The position numbers and the translations under genes are program-made. A stretch of 64,000 bases of DNA from Metaphire vulgaris (taxonomy: Eukaryota > Annelida > Clitellata > Crassiclitellata > Megascolecidae). Positions 49,690-63,200 of this stretch are shown here, piece after piece; the stretch's first letter is position 1, and each line of letters begins with the position of its first letter. The stretch is from assembly GCA_018105865.1 (NCBI GenBank), contig CM030869.1, positions 9,303,025 to 9,367,024 on the forward strand. Reading direction: 5' to 3'. The notes beneath the pieces are model-generated. The model did no database searches. It saw only the letters and a program-made list of their open reading frames with translations, and was not told where the DNA came from.

Positions 49690-51410
49690 AATAATAAAAA
49701 TGTGATTTTAAATGGTTTAAGAGGCTAAGTAAGCCTGTATGAAAACCACTGTAACACTGTGGAATGCCTTCCGTGTCAAAATGCTCACCGCGTCCGAATA
49801 ATAATAATAATAATAATAACAATAATGTGATTTTAAGCGGTTTAGAACGCTAAGTAAGCCTGTATGAAAACCACTGTGACACTGTGAATGCCCTCCGTGT
49901 TCAAATGCTCTCCGTGTCGAAATGCCCTCCGCGTCCAAATGCCCTCCATATGCAAATGCTCACCGCGTCCAAATAATAATAATAATATTATTATTAAAAC
50001 AATAATAATGTGATTTTAAGTGGTTTAGGAGGCCAAGTAAGAGCATAATATAAAGATATATATAAATATATACAGTGTGGATCTTTAACAGCACGATAAT
50101 AAAATAATAAAAATAGAGCATAATAAAACTACACCTACTACCATAATGATTATAATACTACTACTACAGTGTAATAATAATGTAATTTTAAGTGGTTTAG
50201 GAGGCTAAGTAAGCCTGTATGAAAACCACTGACACTATGAATGCCCACCGCGTTCAAATGCTCACCGCGTCCAAATGCCCTCGTATAAATTCTCACCGCC
50301 TCCAAGTAATAATAATAATAAGTATAATAATAATAACAATAATAATGATACTACTACTACTACTACTACTACTAATAATAATAATAATGTGATTTTAAGT
50401 GTTTTAGGAGGCTGGGCAAGCCTGTATGAAAACCACTGTTAATGCCCACTGCGTTCAACTGCTCACCGAGTCGAAATGCCCTCCGCGTGTAAATGCCCTC
50501 CGCGTTCAAATGCTCTCCGTGTCGAAATGCCCTCCGCGTCTAAATACCGCGTCCAAATCCTACTACTACTACTACTACTACTACTACTAAGAATAATAAT
50601 AATAGTAATAATGTAATTTTAAGTGGTTTAGGAGACTAAGTAAGCCTGTATGGAAACCACTGAATGCTCACCGAGTTCAAATGCTCACCGCGTCCAAATG
50701 CTCACCGCGTCCAAATGCTCACCGCGTCCAAATGCTCACCGCGTCCAAATTATAATAATAATAATTATAATATTATTATTAAAATAATAATGTGATTTTA
50801 AGTGGTTTGGGAGGCTAAGTAAGCCTGTGTGAAAACCACTGTGACACTGTGAATGCCCACTGCGTTCAAATGCTCACCGCGTCTAAATTCTCTCCGTGTC
50901 TAAATGCTCACCGTGTCTAATTAATAAAAATAATAATAAGTATAATGTGATTTTAAGTGGTTTAGGAGGCTAAGTAAGCCTCTATGAAAACCACTGGGAC
51001 ACTGTGAATGCCCACCGCGTTCAAATGCTCACCACGTCTAAATTCCCTCCGTGTCTAAATGCTCACCGTGTCCAAATAATAAAAATAATAATAAGTATAA
51101 TGTGATTGTAAGTGGTTTAAGAGGCTAAGTAAGCCTGAATGAAAACTAATGTGAATGCCCACCGCGTCTAAATGCCATCTGTGTCCAAATGCTCACCGCG
51201 TCCAAATAATAATAATAAATAATAATGTGATTTTAAGTGGTTTAGGAGGGTAAGTAAGCCTGAATGAAAACTTCTGTGAATGCCCACCGCGTTCAAATGC
51301 TCACCGCGTCTAAATGCCCTCCGCGTCTAAATGCCCTCCGCGTTCAAATGCTCTCCTTGTCGAAATGCCTTCCGCGTCTAAATAGTAGTAGTAGTAGACT
51401 TCTTTAGCGC
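49690..51410. repeat. Compound array of SINE-tail-like units, TAA runs and an 18-bp minisatellite
   Basis: About ten units, near 49698, 49826, 50009, 50176, 50387, 50609, 50783, 50945, 51103 and 51224. Each has a block like gtgattttaagtggtttagg then aggctaagtaagcctg and tgaaaaccactg. It is followed by several copies of atgctcaccgcgtccaa or atgccctccgcgtctaa and by TAA or CTA runs. The aagtggttt...aaccactg block is itself an imperfect inverted repeat. It resembles the reverse complement of the SINE tail at 4268-4305. Confidence 0.8.
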
Positions 51411-51529
51411 CATTGTGGTAGTACATCTGCACCAGTCGATGGTCGCTTCAGTGAATAATCGTAGTCGTGAATCATTGTCCGTGGTGAATCGAGGTTGTAA
51501 TCCAAAGGTCAGTCCGTACTTCCAGATTC

Positions 51530-51720
51530 CAGGTTAAGGCGGATATGCAGTCAGGAATAGATGTGTTTTAAGTCTAGACCTGAAGGTAGTAAGACAATCA
51601 GTTTGGCGGACCGGTACCGGCAGAGAATTCCAAAGTCTGGGTCCGGCGACAGAAAAAGCACGTTTTCCAGTAGTAGTCATGTAGTAAATGCCATCCACGT
51701 TCAAATGCTCACTGCGTCCA

Positions 51721-51810
<90 letters not shown>

Positions 51811-51990
51811 GCCAGGTCAAGCCAGAAGATCAGTCCGAAACGGCGGGAGAGCAATCTAAGGGGATATGCCAAGTCAAAGAGATGTGTTTTAAGGCCAGAT
51901 CTGAAAGATAAGTTATTAGTTATGCGAAGTGATGTTGGTAGTGAATTCCAGAGCTTAGGAGCGCACACTGAGAAACAACTTGTGCCAATG
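51530..51990 (-). mobile_element. Two LINE 3'-end tails flanking an (AAT)n run
   Basis: On the minus strand, 51990-51810 reads CAPKLWNSLPTSLRITNN and FDLAYPLRLLSRR. After a long ATT microsatellite, 51660-51534 reads GPRLWNSLPVPVRQTD and LKTHLFLTAYPP. These are tails of two different LINE families placed in the same direction, just before the satellite array. Confidence 0.6.
51718..51808. repeat. (AAT)n microsatellite before the satellite array
   Basis: About 29 units between two LINE tails. Confidence 0.95.
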
Positions 51991-53486
51991 ACTGCGCGAG
52001 AGTAATGCGGCCCAAAAATTCATGTCGCTATATTGCTCACATTTCGCTTTAGAACCCTCAAGCGCCCCTGATGTCAGAGGACTAGAAAAAGCCGTCACTT
52101 TCCACCGTATTAATGTGTCTATATTGGCAATTATAATAATGGTGGCTATGCATTGTATAGATTTAAAAACCCTTTAAAGTGATAGATATCCAAAATGCAG
52201 GTCCAGAATCCTTGCAGGCATCGACTGAGCTTCAATCGGTGCAAACATGAAATCTCTACGGCACCAAAAATTTTCGCTCAAATTTCGAAAAAATACCATG
52301 GACTATTATAGTCCATGAAAAATTTTCGGGCGACCCAAAAATTCATGTCGATATATTGCTCACATTTCGCTTTAGAACCCTCAAGCGCCCCTCACTGATG
52401 TCAGAGGACTAGAAAAAGCCGTCACTTTCCACCGTATTAATGTGTCTATATTGGCAATTATAATAATGGTGGCTATACAATGTATAGATTAAAAAACCCT
52501 TTAAAGTGATAGATATCCAAAATGCGGGTCCAGATTCTTTTTAGGCATGGACTGGGTTTCAATCGGTGCAAGTATGAAAGCCCTACGACACCACAAATTT
52601 TCGCTCAAATTTCGAAAAAATACCATGGACTATAGTCCATGAAAAATTTTCGGGCGACCCAAAAATTCATGTCGATATATTGCTCACATTTCGCTTTAGA
52701 ACCCTCAAGCGCCCCTCACTGATGTCAGAAGACTAGAAAAAGCCGTCACTTTCCACCGTATTAATGTGTCTATATTGGCAATTATAATAATGGTGGCTAT
52801 ACAATGTATAGATTAAAAAACCCTTTAAAGTGATAGATATCCAAAATGCGGGTCCAGATTCTTTTTAGGCATGGACTGGGTTTCAATCGGTGCAAGTATG
52901 AAAGCCCTACGACACCACAAATTTTCGCTCAAATTTCGAAAAAATACCATGGTCCATGAAAAATTTTCGGGCGACCCAAAAATTCATGTCGATATATTGC
53001 TCACATTTCGCTTTAGAACCCTCAAGCGCCCCTCACTGATGTCAGAGGACTAGAAAAAGCCGTCACTTTCCACCGTATTAATGTTTCTATATTGGCAATT
53101 ATAATAATGGCGGCTATACAATGTATAGATTAAAAAACCCTTTAAAGTGATAGATATCCAAAATGCGGGTCCAGATTCTTTTTAGGCATGGACTGGGCTT
53201 CAATCGGTGCAAGTATGAAAGCCCTACGACACCACAAATTTTCGCTCAAATTTCGAAAAAATACCATGGACTATAGTCCATGAAAAATTTTCGGGCGACC
53301 CAAAAATTCATGTCGATATATTGCTCACATTTCGCTTTAGAACTCTCAAGCGCCCCTCACTGATGTCAGAGGACTAGAAAAAGCCGTCACTTTCCACCGT
53401 ATTAATGTGTCTATATTGGCAATTATAATAATGGCGGCTATACAATGTATAGATTTAAAAACCCTTTAAAGTGATAGATATCCAAA

Positions 53487-56400
53487 ATGCAGGTCCAGAA
53501 TCCTTGCAGGCATCGACTGAGCTTCAATCGGTGCAAATATGAAATCTCTACGGCACCACAAATTTTCGCTCAAATTTCGAAAAAATACCATGGACTAGTC
53601 CATGAAAAATTTTCGGGCGACCCAAAAATTCATGTCGATATATTGCTCACATTTCGCTTTAGAACCCTCAAGCGCCCCTCACTGATGTCAGAGGACTAGA
53701 AAAAGCCGTCACTTTCCACCGTATTAATGTGTCTATATTGGCAATTATAATAATGGTGGCTATACAATGTATAGATTAAAAAACCCTTTAAAGTGATAGA
53801 TATCCAAAATGCGGGTCCAGATTCTTTTTAGGCATGGACTGGGTTTCAATCGGTGCAAGTATGAAAGCCATACGACACCACAAATTTTCGCTCAAATTTC
53901 GAAAAAATACCATGGACTATAGTCCATGAAAAATTTTCGGGCGACCCAAAAATTCATGTCGATATATTGCTCACATTTCACTTTAGAACTCTCAAGCGCC
54001 CCTCACTGATGTCAGAGGACTAGAAAAAGCCGTCACTTTCCACCGTATTAATGTGTCTATATTGGCAATTATAATAATGGCGGCTATACAATGTATAGAT
54101 TAAAAAACCCTTTAAAGTGATAGATATCCAAAATGCGGGTCCAGATTCTTTTTAGGCATCGACTGGGTTTCAATCGGTGCAAGTATGAAAGCCCTACGAC
54201 ACCACAAATTTTCGCTCAAATTTCGAAAAAATACCATGGACCATGAAAAATTTTCGGGCGACCCAAAAATTCATGTCGATATATTGCTCACATTTCGCTT
54301 TAGAACTCTCAAGCGCCCTCACTGATGTCAGAGGACTAGAAAAAGCCGTCACTTTCCACCGTATTAATGTGTCTATATTGGCAATTATAATAATGGCGGC
54401 TATACAATGTATAGATTAAAAAACCCTTTAAAGTGATAGATATCCAAAATGCAGGTCCAGAATCCTTGCAGGCATCGACTGAGCTTCAATCGGTGCAAAT
54501 ATGAAATCTCTACGGCACCACAAATTTTCGCTCAAATTTCGAAAAAATACCATGGACTATAGTCCATGAAAAATTTCGGGCGACCCAAAAATTCATGTCG
54601 ATATATTGCTCACATTTCGCTTTAGAACCCTCAAGCGCCCTCACTGATGTCAGAGGACTAGAAAAAGCCGTCACTTTCCACCGTATTAATGTGTCTATAT
54701 TGGCAATTATAATAATGGTGGCTATACAATGTATAGATTTAAAAACCCTTTAAAGTGATAGATATCCAAAATGCGGGTCCAGATTCTTTTTAGGCATGGA
54801 CTGGGCTTCAATCGGTGCAAGTATGAAAGCCCTACGACACCACAAATTTTCGCTCAAATTTCGAAAAAATACCATGGACCATGGTCCATGAAAAATTTTC
54901 GGGCGACCCAAAAATTCATGTCGATATATTGCTCACATTTCGCTTTAGAACCCTCAAGCGCCCCTCACTGATGTCAGAGGACTAGAAAAAGCCGTCACTT
55001 TCCACCGTATTAATGTGTCTATATTGGCAATTATAATAATGGCGGCTATACAATGTATAGATTAAAAAACCCTTTAAAGTGATAGATATCCAAAATGCGG
55101 GTCCAGATTCTTTTTAGGCATGGACTGGGTTTCAATCGGTGCAAGTATGAAAGCCCTACGACACCACAAATTTTCGCTCAAATTTCGAAAAAATACCATG
55201 GACTATATATAGTCCATGAAAAATTTTCGGGCGACCCAAAAATTCATGTCGATATATTGCTCACATTTCGCTTTAGAACCCTCAAGCGCCCCTCACTGAT
55301 GTCAGAGGACTAGAAAAAGCCGTCACTTTCCACCGTATTAATGTGTCTATATTGGCAATTATAATAATGGTGGCTATACAATGTATAGATTAAAAACCCC
55401 CTTAAAGTGATAGATATCCAAAATGCGGGTCCAGATTCTTTTTAGGCATGGACTGGGTTTCAATCGGTGCAAGTATGAAAGCCCTACGACACCACAAATT
55501 TTCGCTCAAATTTCGAAAAAATACCATGGACCATGAAAAATTTTCGGGCGACCCAAAAATTCATGTCGATATATTGCTCACATTTCGCTTTAGAACTCTC
55601 AAGCGCCCCTCACTGATGTCAGAGGACTAGAAAAAGCCGTCACTTTCCACCGTATTAATGTGTCTATATTGGCAATTATAATAATGGCGGCTATACAATG
55701 TATAGATTAAAAAACCCTTTAAAGTGATAGATATCCAAAATGCAGGTCCAGAATCCTTGCAGGCATCGACTGAGCTTCAATCGGTGCAAATATGAAATCT
55801 CTACGGCACCACAAATTTTCGCTCAAATTTCGAAAAAATACCATGGACTATAGTCCATGAAAAATTTTCGGGCGACCCAAAAATTCATGTCGATATATTG
55901 CTCACATTTCGCTTTAGAACCCTCAAGCGCCCTCACTGATGTCAGAGGACTAGAAAAAGCCGTCACTTTCCACCGTATTAATGTGTCTATATTGGCAATT
56001 ATAATAATGGCGGCTATACAATGTATAGATTAAAAACCCTTTAAAGTGATAGATATCCAAAATGCGGGTCCAGATTCTTTTAGGCATGGACTGGGCTTCA
56101 ATCGGTGCAAGTATGAAAGCCCTACGACACCACAAATTTTCGCTCAAATTTCGAAAAAATACCATGGACTATAGTCCATGAAAAATTTTCGGGCGACCCA
56201 AAAATTCATGTCGATATATTGCTCACATTTCGCTTTAGAACCCTCAAGCGCCCCTCACTGATGTCAGAGGACTAGAAAAAGCCGTCACTTTCCACCGTAT
56301 TAATGTGTCTATATTGGCAATTATAATAATGGTGGCTATACAATGTATAGATTAAAAAACCCTTTAAAGTGATAGATATCCAAAATGCGGGTCCAGATTC

Positions 56401-59400
56401 TTTTTAGGCATGGACTGGGTTTCAATCGGTGCAAGTATGAAAGCCCTACGACACCACAAATTTTCGCTCAAATTTCGAAAAAATACCATGGACCATGAAA
56501 AATTTTCGGGCGACCCAAAAATTCATGTCGATATATTGCTCACATTTCGCTTTAGAACTCTCAAGCGCCCCTCACTGATGTCAGAGGACTAGAAAAAGCC
56601 GTCACTTTCCACCGTATTAATGTGTCTATATTGGCAATTATAATAATGGCGGCTATACAATGTATAGATTAAAAAACCCTTTAAAGTGATAGATATCCAA
56701 AATGCAGGTCCAGAATCCTTGCAGGCATCGACTGAGCTTCAATCGGTGCAAATATGAAATCTCTACGGCACCACAAATTTTCGCTCAAATTTCGAAAAAA
56801 TACCATGGACTATAGTCCATGAAAAATTTTCGGGCGACCCAAAAATTCATGTCGATATATTGCTCACATTTCGCTTTAGAACCCTCAAGCGCCCTCACTG
56901 ATGTCAGAGGACTAGAAAAAGCCGTCACTTTCCACCGTATTAATGTGTCTATATTGGCAATTATAATAATGGTGGCTATACAATGTATAGATTTAAAAAC
57001 CCTTTAAAGTGATAGATATCCAAAATGCGGGTCCAGATTCTTTTTAGGCATGGACTGGGCTTCAATCGGTGCAAGTATGAAAGCCCTACGACACCACAAA
57101 TTTTCGCTCAAATTTCGAAAAAATACCATGGACCATGGTCCATGAAAAATTTTCGGGCGACCCAAAAATTCATGTCGATATATTGCTCACATTTCGCTTT
57201 AGAACTCTCAAGCGCCCTCACTGATGTCAGAGGACTAGAAAAAGCCGTCACTTTCCACCGTATTAATGTGTCTATATTGGCAATTATAATAATGGCGGCT
57301 ATACAATGTATAGATTAAAAAACCCTTTAAAGTGATAGATATCCAAAATGCAGGTCCAGAATCCTTGCAGGCATCGACTGAGCTTCAATCGGTGCAAATA
57401 TGAAATCTCTACGGCACCACAAATTTTCGCTCAAATTTCGAAAAAATACCATGGAAAGTCCATGAAAAATTTTCGGGCGACCCAAAAATTCATGTCGATA
57501 TATTGCTCACATTTCGCTTTAGAACCCTCAAGCGCCCTCACTGATGTCAGAGGACTAGAAAAAGCCGTCACTTTCCACCGTATTAATGTGTCTATATTGG
57601 CAATTATAATAATGGCGGCTATACAATGTATAGATTAAAAAACCCTTTAAAGTGATAGATATCCAAAATGCGGGTCCAGATTCTTTTTAGGCATGGACTG
57701 GGCTTCAATCGGTGCAAGTATGAAAGCCCTACGGCACCACAAATTTTCGCTCAAATTTCGAAAAATACCATGGACTATATATAGTCCATGAAAAAATTTT
57801 CGGGCGACCCAAAATTCATGTCGATATATTGCTCACATTTCGCTTTAGAACCCTCAAGCGCCCCTCACTGATGTCAGAGGACTAGAAAAAGCCGTCACTT
57901 TCCACCGTATTAATGTGTCTATATTGGCAATTATAATAATGGCGGCTATACAATGTATAGATTAAAAAACCCTTTAAAGTGATAGATATCCAAAATGCGG
58001 GTCCAGATTCTTTTAGGCATGGACTGGGCTTCAATCGGTGCAAGTATGAAAGCCCTACGGCACCACAAATTTTCGCTCAAATTTCGAAAAAATACCATGG
58101 ACTATATATAGTCCATGAAAAATTTTCGGGCGACCCAAAAATTCATGTCGATATATTGCTCACATTTCGCTTTAGAACCCTCAAGCGCCCCTCACTGATG
58201 TCAGAGGACTAGAAAAAGCCGTCACTTTCCACCGTATTAATGTGTCTATATTGGCAATTATAATAATGGTGGCTATACAATGTATAGATTAAAAAACCCT
58301 TTAAAGTGATAGATATCCAAAATGCGGGTCCAGATTCTTTTTAGGCATGGACTGGGTTTCAATCGGTGCAAGTATGAAAGCCCTACGACACCACAAATTT
58401 TCGCTCAAATTTCGAAAAAATACCATGGACCATGAAAAATTTTCGGGCGACCCAAAAATTCATGTCGATATATTGCTCACATTTCGCTTTAGAACTCTCA
58501 AGCGCCCTCACTGATGTCAGAGGACTAGAAAAAGCCGTCACTTTCCACCGTATTAATGTGTCTATATTGGCAATTATAATAATGGCGGCTATACAATGTA
58601 TAGATTAAAAACCCTTTAAAGTGATAGATATCCAAAATGCAGGTCCAGAATCCTTTTAGGCATCGACTGAGCTTCAATCGGTGCAAATATGAAATCTCTA
58701 CGGCACCACAAATTTTCGCTCAAATTTCGAAAAAATACCATGGACTATAGTCCATGAAAAATTTTCGGGCGACCCAAAAATTCATGTCGATATATTGCTC
58801 ACATTTCGCTTTAGAACCCTCAAGCGCCCCTCACTGATGTCAGAGGACTAGAAAAAGCCGTCACTTTCCACCGTATTAATGTGTCTATATTGGCAATTAT
58901 AATAATGGCGGCTATACAATGTATAGATTAAAAAACCCTTTAAAGTGATAGATATCCAAAATGCGGGTCCAGATTCTTTTTAGGCATGGACTGGGCTTCA
59001 ATCGGTGCAAGTATGAAAGCCCTACGACACCACAAATTTTCGCTCAAATTTCGAAAAAATACCATGGACTATAGTCCATGAAAAATTTTCGGGCGACCCA
59101 AAATTCATGTCGATATATTGCTCACATTTCGCTTTAGAACCCTCAAGCGCCCCTCACTGATGTCAGAGGACTAGAAAAAGCCGTCACTTTCCACCGTATT
59201 AATGTGTCTATATTGGCAATTATAATAATGGTGGCTATACAATGTATAGATTAAAAACCCTTTAAAGTGATAGATATCCAAAATGCGGGTCCAGATTCTT
59301 TTTAGGCATGGACTGGGTTTCAATCGGTGCAAGTATGAAAGCCCTACGACACCACAAATTTTCGCTCAAATTTCGAAAAAATACCATGGACCATGAAAAA

Positions 59401-60247
59401 TTTTCGGGCGACCCAAAAATTCATGTCGATATATTGCTCACATTTCGCTTTAGAACTCTCAAGCGCCACCTCACTGATGTCAGAGGACTAGAAAAAGCCG
59501 TCACTTTCCACCGTATTAATGTGTCTATATTGGCAATTATAATAATGGCGGCTATACAATGTATAGATTAAAAAACCCTTTAAAGTGATAGATATCCAAA
59601 ATGCAGGTCCAGAATCCTTGCAGGCATCGACTGAGCTTCAATCGGTGCAAATATGAAATCTCTACGGCACCACAAATTTTCGCTCAAATTTCGAAAAAAT
59701 ACCATGGACAAATACCATGAAAAATTTTCGGGCGACCCAAAAATTCATGTCGATATATTGCTCACATTTCGCTTTAGAACCCTCAAGCGCCCCTCACTGA
59801 TGTCAGAGGACTAGAAAAAGCCGTCACTTTCCACCGTATTAATGTGTCTATATTGGCAATTATAATAATGGTGGCTATACAATGTATAGATTTAAAAACC
59901 CTTTAAAGTGATAGATATCCAAAATGCGGGTCCAGATTCTTTTTAGGCATGGACTGGGCTTCAATCGGTGCAAGTATGAAAGCCCTACGACACCACAAAT
60001 TTTCGCTCAAATTTCGAAAAAATACCATGGACCATGGTCCATGAAAAATTTTCGGGCGACCCAAAAATTCATGTCGATATATTGCTCACATTTCGCTTTA
60101 GAACTCTCAAGCGCCCCTCACTGATGTCAGAGGACTAGAAAAAGCCGTCACTTTCCACCGTATTAATGTGTCTATATTGGCAATTATAATAATGGCGGCT
60201 ATACAATGTATAGATTTAAAAACCCTTTAAAGTGATAGATATCCAAA
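53487..60247. repeat. Higher-order repeat unit of 21 monomers (about 6.76 kb), complete copy
   Basis: The order of A/B types and dyad variants from 53487 recurs from 60248. Rare markers recur at matching places: gccatacgacacc at 53876 and 60628, catttcactttag at 53974 and 60733, ggcatcgactgggtttc at 54155 and 60914. Within it, 55423-58321 and 58322-60247 onward also match each other (period about 2.9 kb, nine monomers). Confidence 0.85.
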
Positions 60248-63200
60248 ATGCAGGTCCAGAATCCTTGCAGGCATCGACTGAGCTTCAATCGGTGCAAATA
60301 TGAAAATCTCTACGGCACCACAAATTTTCGCTCAAATTTCGAAAAATACCATGGACTAGTCCATGAAAAATTTTCGGGCGACCCAAAAATTCATGTCGAT
60401 ATATTGCTCACATTTCGCTTTAGAACCCTCAAGCGCCCCTCACTGATGTCAGAGGACTAGAAAAAGCCGTCACTTTCCACCGTATTAATGTGTCTATATT
60501 GGCAATTATAATAATGGTGGCTATACAATGTATAGATTAAAAACCCTTTAAAGTGATAGATATCCAAAATGCGGGTCCAGATTCTTTTTAGGCATGGACT
60601 GGGTTTCAATCGGTGCAAGTATGAAAGCCATACGACACCACAAATTTTCGCTCAAATTTCGAAAAATACCATGGACTATAGTCCATGAAAAATTTTCGGG
60701 CGACCCAAAAATTCATGTCGATATATTGCTCACATTTCACTTTAGAACTCTCAAGCGCCCCTCACTGATGTCAGAGGACTAGAAAAAGCCGTCACTTTCC
60801 ACCGTATTAATGTGTCTATATTGGCAATTATAATAATGGCGGCTATACAATGTATAGATTAAAAAACCCTTTAAAGTGATAGATATCCAAAATGCGGGTC
60901 CAGATTCTTTTTAGGCATCGACTGGGTTTCAATCGGTGCAAGTATGAAAGCCCTACGACACCACAAATTTTCGCTCAAATTTCGAAAAAATACCATGGAC
61001 CATGAAAAATTTTCGGGCGACCCAAAAATTCATGTCGATATATTGCTCACATTTCGCTTTAGAACTCTCAAGCGCCCCTCACTGATGTCAGAGGACTAGA
61101 AAAAGCCGTCACTTTCCACCGTATTAATGTGTCTATATTGGCAATTATAATAATGGCGGCTATACAATGTATAGATTAAAAAACCCTTTAAAGTGATAGA
61201 TATCCAAAATGCAGGTCCAGAATCCTTGCAGGCATCGACTGAGCTTCAATCGGTGCAAATATGAAATCTCTACGGCACCACAAATTTTCGCTCAAATTTC
61301 GAAAAAATACCACCATGGACTATAGTCCATGAAAAATTTTCGGGCGACCCAAAATTCATGTCGATATATTGCTCACATTTCGCTTTAGAACCCTCAAGCG
61401 CCCCTCACTGATGTCAGAGGACTAGAAAAAGCCGTCACTTTCCACCGTATTAATGTGTCTATATTGGCAATTATAATAATGGTGGCTATACAATGTATAG
61501 ATTTAAAAACCCTTTAAAGTGATAGATATCCAAAATGCGGGTCCAGATTCTTTTTAGGCATGGACTGGGCTTCAATCGGTGCAAGTATGAAAGCCCTACG
61601 ACACCACAAATTTTCGCTCAAATTTCGAAAAATACCATGGACCATGGTCCATGAAAAATTTTCGGGCGACCCAAAAATTCATGTCGATATATTGCTCACA
61701 TTTCGCTTTAGAACCCTCAAGCGCCCTCACTGATGTCAGAGGACTAGAAAAAGCCGTCACTTTCCACCGTATTAATGTGTCTATATTGGCAATTATAATA
61801 ATGGCGGCTATACAATGTATAGATTAAAAACCCTTTAAAGTGATAGATATCCAAAATGCGGGTCCAGATTCTTTTTAGGCATGGACTGGGTTTCAATCGG
61901 TGCAAGTATGAAAGCCCTACGACACCACAAATTTTCGCTCAAATTTCGAAAAAATACCATGGACTATATATAGTCCATGAAAAATTTTCGGGCGACCCAA
62001 AATTCATGTCGATATATTGCTCACATTTCGCTTTAGAACCCTCAAGCGCCCCTCACTGATGTCAGAGGACTAGAAAAAGCCGTCACTTTCCACCGTATTA
62101 ATGTGTCTATATTGGCAATTATAATAATGGTGGCTATACAATGTATAGATTAAAAACCCTTTAAAGTGATAGATATCCAAAATGCGGGTCCAGATTCTTT
62201 TTAGGCATGGACTGGGTTTCAATCGGTGCAAGTATGAAAGCCCTACGACACCACAAATTTTCGCTCAAATTTCGAAAAATACCATGGACCATGAAAATTT
62301 TCGGGCGACCCAAAAATTCATGTCGATATATTGCTCACATTTCGCTTTAGAACTCTCAAGCGCCCTCACTGATGTCAGAGGACTAGAAAAAGCCGTCACT
62401 TTCCACCGTATTAATGTGTCTATATTGGCAATTATAATAATGGCGGCTATACAATGTATAGATTAAAAACCCTTTAAAGTGATAGATATCCAAAATGCAG
62501 GTCCAGAATCCTTGCAGGCATCGACTGAGCTTCAATCGGTGCAAATATGAAATCTCTACGGCACCACAAATTTTCGCTCAAATTTCGAAAAAATACCATG
62601 GACTATAGTCCATGAAAAATTTTCGGGCGACCAAAAATTCATGTCGATATATTGCTCACATTTCGCTTTAGAACCCTCAAGCGCCCTCACTGATGTCAGA
62701 GGACTAGAAAAAGCCGTCACTTTCCACCGTATTAATGTGTCTATATTGGCAATTATAATAATGGCGGCTATACAATGTATAGATTAAAAACCCTTTAAAG
62801 TGATAGATATCCAAAATGCGGGTCCAGATTCTTTTTAGGCATGGACTGGGCTTCAATCGGTGCAAGTATGAAAGCCCTACGACACCACAAATTTTCGCTC
62901 AAATTTCGAAAAAATACCATGGACTATAGTCCATGAAAAATTTTCGGGCGACCCAAAAATTCATGTCGATATATTGCTCACATTTCGCTTTAGAACCCTC
63001 AAGCGCCCCTCACTGATGTCAGAGGACTAGAAAAAGCCGTCACTTTCCACCGTATTAATGTGTCTATATTGGCAATTATAATAATGGTGGCTATACAATG
63101 TATAGATTAAAAACCCTTTAAAGTGATAGATATCCAAAATGCGGGTCCAGATTCTTTTTAGGCATGGACTGGGTTTCAATCGGTGCAAGTATGAAAGCCC

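Noticed and set aside
52385..52430. Hammerhead-ribozyme-like core in each monomer (CTGATG...GAAA near ccgtcac)
   Set aside because: The invariant A after CUGAUG is missing (CTGATGTCAG), stem II would have only two or three pairs, and no flanking stems I/III are evident. Known satellite hammerheads keep all core bases. An in vitro cleavage test or a covariance-model search would settle it.
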